From Proteobacteria bacterium UBA6156 (GTDB taxonomy: Bacteria; Pseudomonadota; Alphaproteobacteria; UBA2136; UBA6156), in assembly GCA_002422365.1 (NCBI GenBank), contig DIUO01000035.1:1-11856 (forward strand): a stretch of DNA of 11,856 nt. The letters are read 5' to 3'. Shown in pieces: positions 8,412-11,856 of this stretch. The position numbers were made by a program, and so were the translations under genes. The notes below the pieces were generated by a model. It was not told the DNA's origin. It saw only the letters and a program-made list of their open reading frames with translations, and did no database searches. Each line of letters begins with the position of its first letter. Within the stretch, counting starts at the first letter, position 1.

Positions 8412-8573
8412 GATGGAGGGGTTAAGTTCCCCTTTTTTGTGGGCCCTTGGGCGTGTATCCACACGAAAAGGCCAGTTCGATGGTCCACAGCGCAGCATAA
8501 GCCACGCCAGATGACTATTTTTCATATGGTATCCCTCACCAGCAAAAACAAGGCTTTCCTGACACCTACGCAT

Positions 8574-8600
8574 AAAAAAAGTGAGGGCCCGGAGGCCCTC
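8574..8600 (-). terminator. Intrinsic terminator of the 311-residue hypothetical gene
   Basis: Minus strand: GAGGGCC (reverse of 8594-8600) and GGCCCTC (reverse of 8583-8589) form a 7-bp stem with a four-base loop. After two bases, seven T follow (A run at 8574-8580). It lies 9 bases beyond the TAA stop. Confidence 0.88.
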
Positions 8601-8609
8601 GTAATCGCT

Positions 8610-9545
8610 TTATATCATTCCCAGAAAAACGGCTTCCTCACAGTTCCCCGGTTCAACGTCCACCAGTTCTCCCGCATTCATGCGGATTCTCAGACAGACC
8701 TCGCGAGGCGATGTCACGGGGGGGATTGTAAATCGCACCGTCACGTCCCCATCCATTCCATGTTCAAGCATCAGTTCCATTAACCGAATCAGCTGCTTGG
8801 TACTCATGGCAATGCCTTTATCACCTAGGCTGGCCACAAATGCCTTACGTGCATGTCGGCGGTTCTCCCGACGCTGTTTGGCCTGCCTTTGCTGTTCGGC
8901 AACTTCTTGTGGTGTGCGCGTATCCTCTTGCGTGGCCAAAATGGCAGCCTTTTTCTCCTTGGCACGCTCTCGTGCAGCCATTTGCTCGTTGTCCCATTGA
9001 AGAAGATATCCTTCTTCATCAATCAACAACGGCTCGGCACCGTTGTCGTGGTACGATTTCCCAACAACGCCAGTCCACACTCGTTCTTCATTAAAACCGA
9101 GTATAACGACAATCCTCTGCCCTCCCACTACAAGCGGAAGGAGGATAGTATGGGGGTAATTGGGGCGAAAGTAGCGGGTATCATCGCGCGGATGTGTAGC
9201 GATGATGCCCTTTATGGCCACATAGCCCAACCAGTCCATGTTAAGCATGCACTTGCTGCGCAGCTTGTTGTGGAGCGCAATAAACAGCCGATTCTCAGGG
9301 CCTGTCTGCAAACGTTCAGGCAAAACGGTGATGATCCTATCGTTCTTCACAATCACATTCAACAGAATCTGAGGCCGCTCTCCCTCCGATTTTTTGCTGA
9401 TGCGGTAGTGATTCCCCCGTACCTGATAAAGCTTGACAGGGCTTTCCGGATGTTCCGCAGCCGCCAGCATGGCATCCAGGTGGTAGGGGTCAATGCCATG
9501 CCTTTCTACGGCACGCAGTTTGGCATGATAACTTACCGTCACCAT
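8610..9545 (-). CDS. Hypothetical 311-residue protein with charged central coil
   Basis: Not recognised with confidence. The first ~75 residues (VSYHAKLRAVERHGI near the start, then beta-rich segments ending in NDRIITVLPE) loosely resemble the small RelE/BrnT/DUF4258-type fold, in which an H-A-x-x-R-x-x-E-R motif precedes a sheet. This is a weak resemblance. A middle beta-rich part (TILLPLVVGGQRIVVIL) follows, then a strongly charged helix rich in Arg, Lys, Glu and Gln (about 190-230) that may be a coiled coil. A C-terminal alpha/beta part (about 235-311) ends the protein. The start at 9545 is preferred over the in-frame ATG at 9557 because GGAGG lies 5 bases before the second ATG and would otherwise be inside the gene. 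It has its own promoter-like sequence and a clear terminator. Confidence 0.75.
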   Translation of the reverse strand: MVTVSYHAKLRAVERHGIDPYHLDAMLAAAEHPESPVKLYQVRGNHYRISKKSEGERPQILLNVIVKNDRIITVLPERLQTGPENRLFIALHNKLRSKCMLNMDWLGYVAIKGIIATHPRDDTRYFRPNYPHTILLPLVVGGQRIVVILGFNEERVWTGVVGKSYHDNGAEPLLIDEEGYLLQWDNEQMAARERAKEKKAAILATQEDTRTPQEVAEQQRQAKQRRENRRHARKAFVASLGDKGIAMSTKQLIRLMELMLEHGMDGDVTVRFTIPPVTSPREVCLRIRMNAGELVDVEPGNCEEAVFLGMI

Positions 9546-9550
9546 GATGT

Positions 9551-9555
9551 CCTCC
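9551..9555 (-). promoter_or_regulatory. Shine-Dalgarno site that decides the start at 9545
   Basis: GGAGG followed by ACATC and ATG on the minus strand. An in-frame ATG at 9557 overlaps this site by one base pair triplet, so the downstream ATG is the likely start. Confidence 0.75.
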
Positions 9556-9645
9556 ATGGTTAGGGGTCAACACGCAGTTAGGGCCGCATGATTCGCCACG
9601 ATTTCAAGTTTTTATGTCGAAGAGGTTAGGTGATACGTAGATGTG

Positions 9646-9674
9646 TATATAAAATCATTATGGCTCTGCTACAA
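9646..9674 (-). promoter_or_regulatory. Sigma-70-like promoter of the 311-residue gene
   Basis: Minus strand TTGTAG (reverse of 9669-9674), 17 bases, then TATATA (reverse of 9646-9651). It lies about 100 bases before the chosen ATG and just after the terminator of the upstream gene. Spacing is ideal; the -35 box matches in four of six positions. Confidence 0.5.
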
Positions 9675-9693
9675 GGCTTTCCACACAATCCAC

Positions 9694-9722
9694 AAAAAAA
9701 CTGGCCCCCCGAAGGAGACCAG
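9694..9722 (-). terminator. Intrinsic terminator of the Csx16-like gene
   Basis: Immediately after the TAG stop, the minus strand gives a 9-bp stem CTGGTCTCC / GGGGGCCAG (with two G-U pairs), closed by a stable TTCG tetraloop and followed by seven T (A run at 9694-9700). Confidence 0.92.
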
Positions 9723-10460
9723 CTAAGTCATGCCGTACCGCATTTTGGCGTCGCGGGCGTTATACAGCCCCATTCCGCCGCAATGCGGGCAGCTCCAACT
9801 GTGCGGTACAATCCAGTCGGCCCCACAATCCAGGCACACCATCGGCTCCCAAAACCGCACGGCATAGCCTTGCAGGTGCGGGCCGTGGGCCAGCATTTCG
9901 GCCTCGGTCAGCTCGGCGTTCCCGGCATTAAGGGGAACATTAAACTGCAAGGCCAGAAACCGCCCACCTTTACGGCAGATGCGCTCCACCATTTCCGGCG
10001 GAAACACACCCACCACGGTGGTGCCCTTCTTCACCCGCGCCCAGTCGGCCTCTTCCCAGTGTTCCAATAACGGAGCTTCGGGAAACTGCCGCTTCAGCCA
10101 TGCCTGAGCCCCAGGGTGACGGGTGACCAGCACCACATCTTCCGTGGCTGCCACTTCCGATTTCTCAATCTTCAGCGGCAGCAAACGGGCCTTGTTGGCA
10201 CGCAATTCGGCGTAGCCTAGGCTCTTGCCGCGTTGCCCGCGTTGCATGTTGGTTTCCAGCACAAACAGCTGGTTACACGCACCGCTCAGGCTGGCCAAAA
10301 GTGGCCATGGCAGGGTTTTGGCCACAATCAGGTGGTCGCTCTTGCCCAAGCCCTCTGGTGTGGGGTTGGGCACCTGAATAATGTGGTGGATTTTGTGCAC
10401 GCGGAACAACCATTCTCTGGCCCCCGCATGATTGGAGGCCAAAATGAGCTTGTTGCCCAT
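9723..10460 (-). CDS. Tandem Csx16-like protein with C-terminal zinc ribbon (candidate ring nuclease or counter-defence factor)
   Basis: A 245-residue protein. Residues 108-192 match what I recall of the CRISPR-associated Csx16 (VVA1548) family: VTRHPGAQAWL (112-122), a G-x-x-V-V-G-x-x-P strand (146-154), an R-x-x-x-L-x-x-N-V-P stretch and ELTEAEM (183-189). Residues 4-98 look like a diverged second copy: LASNHAGAREWL (7-18), LIVAKTLPWPLL (44-55) and GYAELRANK (82-90). The C terminus carries C209-x2-C212 and C224-x2-C227, a zinc ribbon. Csx16 proteins are associated with type III CRISPR systems and have been proposed or reported as ring nucleases that degrade cyclic oligoadenylate. Single-domain members would act as dimers, so a fused pair is plausible. 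The function here is inference. The ATG at 10460 is chosen because GGAGG lies 5 bases before it. A structured leader precedes the gene. Confidence 0.8.
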   Translation of the reverse strand: MGNKLILASNHAGAREWLFRVHKIHHIIQVPNPTPEGLGKSDHLIVAKTLPWPLLASLSGACNQLFVLETNMQRGQRGKSLGYAELRANKARLLPLKIEKSEVAATEDVVLVTRHPGAQAWLKRQFPEAPLLEHWEEADWARVKKGTTVVGVFPPEMVERICRKGGRFLALQFNVPLNAGNAELTEAEMLAHGPHLQGYAVRFWEPMVCLDCGADWIVPHSWSCPHCGGMGLYNARDAKMRYGMT

Positions 10461-10465
10461 AATAT

Positions 10466-10470
10466 CCTCC
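10466..10470 (-). promoter_or_regulatory. Shine-Dalgarno site fixing the start of the Csx16-like gene
   Basis: GGAGG, then ATATT, then ATG at 10460 on the minus strand. It rules out the in-frame TTG at 10484 as the natural start. Confidence 0.8.
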
Positions 10471-10482
10471 CGGAAACGGAAC

Positions 10483-10503
10483 AAGGCAGCGGAATGCCGC
10501 CTT
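10483..10503 (-). repeat. Hairpin just upstream of the ribosome binding site
   Basis: Minus strand AAGGCGGC, loop ATTCC, GCTGCCTT gives an 8-bp stem with one G-U pair, ending 12 bases before the GGAGG of the Csx16-like gene. It could affect translation or mRNA stability. Confidence 0.5.
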
Positions 10504-10532
10504 TCTTAAAGCAAAAATGGGGCATAAAAGCC

Positions 10533-10562
10533 AAAAAACAAGCCCCACCATAAAGGCAGGGC
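10533..10562 (-). terminator. Second leader terminator (T2) before the Csx16-like gene
   Basis: Minus strand GCCCTGCC (reverse of 10555-10562), loop TTTAT, GGTGGGGC (reverse of 10542-10549) forms an 8-bp stem with two G-U pairs, then TTGTTTTTT. Its 3' arm can instead pair with GCCCCA (reverse of 10518-10523), giving a longer-looped hairpin followed by TTTTT. The two folds exclude each other. It lies between the promoter and the gene it would serve. Confidence 0.65.
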
Positions 10563-10590
10563 AAAAAAATGAAAGGGAGCAGTGCTCCCT
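10562..10590 (-). terminator. First leader terminator (T1), switchable
   Basis: The minus strand reads AGGGAGCAC then TGCTCCCT, a 17-base near-palindrome (10574-10590) forming at least 6 bp with a five-base loop. It is followed by TTCATTTTTTT (reverse of 10563-10573). Both arms can alternatively pair with sequences upstream in the leader. Confidence 0.75.
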
Positions 10591-10597
10591 CACCTCG

Positions 10598-10613
10598 GGC
10601 AGTGACCGTTTCC
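10598..10613 (-). repeat. Direct repeat, copy 2 of the 16-base motif strand
   Basis: Minus strand GGAAACGGTCACTGCC, identical over 16 bases to 10706-10721. The companion strand GGCACACCCCC is also duplicated exactly (10642-10652 and 10691-10701). Confidence 0.95.
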
Positions 10614-10705
10614 CCAAGACTCATATATTCTATGTTCTTAGGGGGGTGTGCCGTCATCGGTGAGGGACTGCTCCCTCTCGCGTATCCCGTGGGGGTGTGC
10701 CTTCC

Positions 10706-10721
10706 GGCAGTGACCGTTTCC
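10706..10721 (-). repeat. Direct repeat, copy 1 of the 16-base motif strand
   Basis: Identical to 10598-10613 (GGAAACGGTCACTGCC on the minus strand). Here it precedes its partner strand 10691-10701, while in copy 2 it follows the partner. Confidence 0.95.
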
Positions 10722-10755
10722 ACGGGAGTTAATAAACAGAATGAATCTATCACTT

Positions 10756-10784
10756 AATATATAACAAAAAGTATACTTAATCAA
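10756..10784 (-). promoter_or_regulatory. Sigma-70-like promoter of the Csx16-like transcription unit
   Basis: Minus strand TTGATT (reverse of 10779-10784), exactly 17 bases, then TATATT (reverse of 10756-10761), in an AT-rich context. The predicted transcript start is near 10749, giving a leader of about 290 bases. Confidence 0.7.
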
Positions 10785-10807
10785 GGGGCGGTATAAAAAA
10801 AGAACGT

Positions 10808-10840
10808 AAAAATGCGAAAGAGGGGGTGGCAGCCCCCTCT
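10808..10840 (-). terminator. Intrinsic terminator of the NLNPH gene
   Basis: Minus strand AGAGGGGG (reverse of 10833-10840), loop CTGCCA, CCCCCTCT (reverse of 10819-10826) forms an 8-bp stem, followed by TTCGCATTTTT. The T tract is interrupted. It lies 35 bases past the stop, and a smaller CCCCG/CGGGG hairpin precedes it. Confidence 0.7.
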
Positions 10841-10875
10841 CTCTCGATACGATTCCCCGCTGCCACGGGGTGCCA

Positions 10876-11259
10876 TCAGACCCGGATGAGCCGGGTGACG
10901 GCGTAGATCTGCCCTTTGGTGTCGCGCACCGCCCCGTCCTGGGGACCGGTGCCCGGCATCACGAGGTCGTTGCGGCCGGGGCACCGTCCGGCGAAAATCG
11001 CCGAAACGATGTACACGGTACCCTCGACGGGTTCCGGCAACCCGGTGGGGGCGCCGTACTCCGTCGCCCCGTACAGGGCGACTCCGCCGAGGTCACCCTC
11101 CAGCGCGCCCGGTTTGGAGCCGATGCGTGCCGGAGCCGGCTTGCCGTCCTCGCCCGTGCGGGGCGCGACGACGATGTCGGTCGCGTCCGGCTCCGCCGCC
11201 GTGTTGGCGGTGTTGGTGCGGAGAGTCATCGGGTGCGGGTTCAAGTTGACGAAGTTCAT
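10876..11259 (-). CDS. Small phage-like hypothetical protein with N-terminal NLNPH motif
   Basis: A 127-residue soluble protein of unknown function. It opens with MNFVNLNPHPMTLR, the hallmark I recall from a widespread family of phage and mobile-element proteins that start with NLTPH. It ends with a pattern also typical of that family: LPEPVEGTVYIVS (about 74-86), then R-x-D-L-x-x-PG (about 95-102) and AVRD-x-x-G (about 109-115). No membrane segment or catalytic motif is visible. GC-rich, unlike the neighbouring leader region. GGAGG lies 6 bases before the ATG at 11259. From memory, members of this family can be found near csx16-like genes, which would fit the neighbour, but I cannot verify this here. 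Confidence 0.75.
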   Translation of the reverse strand: MNFVNLNPHPMTLRTNTANTAAEPDATDIVVAPRTGEDGKPAPARIGSKPGALEGDLGGVALYGATEYGAPTGLPEPVEGTVYIVSAIFAGRCPGRNDLVMPGTGPQDGAVRDTKGQIYAVTRLIRV

Positions 11260-11265
11260 GGTAGT

Positions 11266-11270
11266 CCTCC
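11266..11270 (-). promoter_or_regulatory. Shine-Dalgarno site of the NLNPH gene
   Basis: GGAGG, six-base spacer ACTACC, ATG at 11259 on the minus strand. It closely resembles the sites of the two downstream minus-strand genes. Confidence 0.8.
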
Positions 11271-11274
11271 AAAG

Positions 11275-11453
11275 GCGCCATCTCTCGGCGCGCTAAAAGC
11301 ACCACGTGCAACAACCTCATGACCGCCTTATGGGCGTCTATCATGGTCTCGGGATGAGACTTCATGCCAAAACGGCAAGAAAGGTGGTGCAGCGTAATGC
11401 TCTGGTATTCATATGGGGTGACGCACAAGGGCTTGCATAGCCCTACTGACACC
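11275..11453 (-). promoter_or_regulatory. Hairpin-rich leader of the NLNPH gene
   Basis: Three stem-loops lie upstream of the gene: GCGCC/GGCGC (11275-11291), just before the ribosome binding site; a two-helix element CATGA/TCATG enclosing CGCC/GGCG (11318-11345); and AGGGCT/AGCCCT with a five-base loop (11428-11444), flanked by GGTG/CACC (11417-11453). No convincing promoter was seen. The remainder of the gap to 11571 shows no gene. The structures may be regulatory or may be chance products of GC-rich DNA. Confidence 0.4.
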
Positions 11454-11571
11454 GCCGGACTAATAAAAAACTCGCCAAAATAAGCCCTTTTTCCCCAATT
11501 CACCCCAAACCCTTCCACTTCCCGCCAAAATCCGCTACGTTCCGCTCAAGTTCATCACAAGCTATAAAAAC

Positions 11572-11576
11572 AGGAG
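11572..11576 (+). promoter_or_regulatory. Shine-Dalgarno site of katG
   Basis: AGGAG followed by eight bases and ATG at 11585. It supports this start, which also gives the expected short N-terminus before the conserved CP-x-MHGAHT motif. Confidence 0.8.
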
Positions 11577-11584
11577 TCTCCGCC

Positions 11585-11856
11585 ATGACCACCCCCGGAA
11601 AATGCCCCATCATGCACGGCGCCCACACCCGCAGCGGCACGTCCAACAGCCGCTGGTGGCCTAACGCGCTCAACCTCGGCATCCTTCACCAGCAAGATAC
11701 GAAAACCAACCCGCTAGGGCAGGGGTTCAATTACCGCACCGAGGTCAAAAGCCTCAACTTCGCCGCCCTTAAAGCCGATATGCACGCCATGCTCACCCAA
11801 AGCCAACACTGGTGGCCTGCCGACTGGGGCCACTACGGCGGCCTGATGATCCGCCT
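11585..11856 (+). CDS. katG: Catalase-peroxidase KatG (N-terminal 90 residues, cut by window edge)
   Basis: Bifunctional heme enzyme that removes hydrogen peroxide by catalase and peroxidase reactions in the cytoplasm (or, with a signal peptide, the periplasm). Conserved N-terminal KatG stretches are visible in order: GKCPIMHGAHT, GTSNSRWWPNALNLGILHQ, a DTKTNPLGQGFNY segment, and HWWPADWGHYGGLMIR. The last of these immediately precedes the distal active-site Arg-Trp-His segment, which lies outside the window. No signal peptide is present, so this is the cytoplasmic type. It is transcribed away from the minus-strand cluster, with about 325 bases between the two start codons. No OxyR-type site or clear promoter could be assigned. 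Identification is secure despite truncation. Whether katG belongs to the mobile element or to the flanking chromosome is unknown. Confidence 0.95.
   Translation, partial: MTTPGKCPIMHGAHTRSGTSNSRWWPNALNLGILHQQDTKTNPLGQGFNYRTEVKSLNFAALKADMHAMLTQSQHWWPADWGHYGGLMIR

Larger units (their letters stand above)
10574..10727 (-). ncRNA. Candidate riboswitch or structured leader RNA with two permuted copies of one motif
   Basis: Copy 1 (10685-10727): a 7-bp stem TCCCGTG/CACGGGA, an asymmetric internal loop, then TGCC-GGAA-GGCA capped by a GNRA tetraloop. Copy 2 (10587-10666) has the same internal-loop strands, but the order is swapped. Its GGCA/TGCC helix opens outward into an 8-bp stem CCCTCACC/GGTGAGGG, and the other helix is capped by a 16-base loop (10620-10635). 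Between the copies, AGGGAGCAGT (reverse of 10667-10676) is fully complementary to ACTGCTCCCT of terminator T1. With the 8-bp stem it can make an 18-bp helix with a 3-base bulge that destroys T1. A stand-alone ncRNA ended by T1/T2 is the alternative reading. Confidence 0.65.

Noticed and set aside
8238..8526. Open frame of 95 codons (ATG at 8526, minus strand) overlapping the helicase start
   Set aside because: It runs through the leader hairpins, shows basic, proline- and arginine-rich low-quality sequence and overlaps the helicase by 79 bases in another frame. Kept only as an alternative leader-peptide idea.
8853..9563. Plus-strand frame of 236 codons opposite the 311-residue gene
   Set aside because: The minus-strand gene has a promoter, ribosome binding site and terminator. 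The plus frame has none and its product looks random.
9630..10070. Plus-strand frame opposite the Csx16-like gene
   Set aside because: Shadow of the recognised Csx16-like/zinc-ribbon coding sequence.
10461..10484. Extended start (TTG at 10484) for the Csx16-like gene
   Set aside because: The GGAGG lies inside this extension and is ideally spaced for the ATG at 10460.
10587..10727. CRISPR array
   Set aside because: Only two copies of the repeat, in permuted order with internal pairing and no regular spacers.
10598..10727. Hammerhead ribozyme (GAAAC and GTC are present)
   Set aside because: No CTGATGA-type core strand and the stem order does not fit.
11093..11518. Minus-strand open frame overlapping the NLNPH gene
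   Set aside because: No ribosome binding site, and its C-terminal half is the out-of-frame shadow of the NLNPH gene (Arg/His/Gly-rich).
11562..11568. TATAAA as the katG -10 box
   Set aside because: It would put the transcript start inside the ribosome binding site, and no -35 partner is present.

Overview
The window reads as a bacterial accessory region, most likely from a gammaproteobacterium. That placing is a loose inference from the KatG sequence, the Shine-Dalgarno style and the mixed base composition. No core taxonomic marker is present. There is no rRNA gene, complete tRNA gene, CRISPR array or intact transposase.

Region 1 (1-5213, plus strand) is a compact three-gene operon that looks like a restriction/defence module. 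It holds the C-terminal ~740 residues of an MmeI/YeeA-like adenine-type DNA methyltransferase that runs in from the left edge, a 596-residue membrane-anchored protein of unknown function joined to it by a TAATG stop/start overlap, and a 398-residue PD-(D/E)XK nuclease behind a strong ribosome binding site. The middle gene and the target-recognition part of the methyltransferase are clearly more AT-rich than the rest. Just past the operon (5247-5295) lies a sequence resembling a tRNA 3' end followed by a GGGGTA-type direct repeat. It could be an integrase attachment-site remnant marking the island edge.

Region 2 (5393-11270, minus strand) holds four genes, most as separate transcription units with their own intrinsic terminators. 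In reading order they are: a 127-residue phage-like protein beginning with an NLNPH motif; a 245-residue protein made of two tandem Csx16-like domains plus a zinc ribbon; a 311-residue unknown protein with a coiled, charged centre; and a 953-residue DExH helicase with a repetitive, coiled-coil C terminus. Three of the four share almost the same ribosome binding site (GGAGGA plus a short spacer).

The most interesting stretch is the ~290-nt leader of the Csx16-like gene (10461-10749). It has a good sigma-70 promoter and two copies of the same RNA internal-loop motif in circularly permuted arrangement. It also has a terminator whose two arms can instead be absorbed into a long helix closing the second motif. 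This is the architecture of a transcriptional riboswitch or attenuator, or of a structured ncRNA. Csx16 belongs to the group of CRISPR-associated proteins linked to cyclic oligoadenylate degradation in type III CRISPR immunity. A tandem Csx16-like protein on what looks like a mobile element, with no CRISPR-cas genes visible, could therefore be a counter-defence factor. The helicase leader also contains a structured hairpin and a terminator-like stem.

Region 3 (11585-end, plus strand) is the start of katG, catalase-peroxidase, transcribed divergently from region 2 and cut by the window edge.
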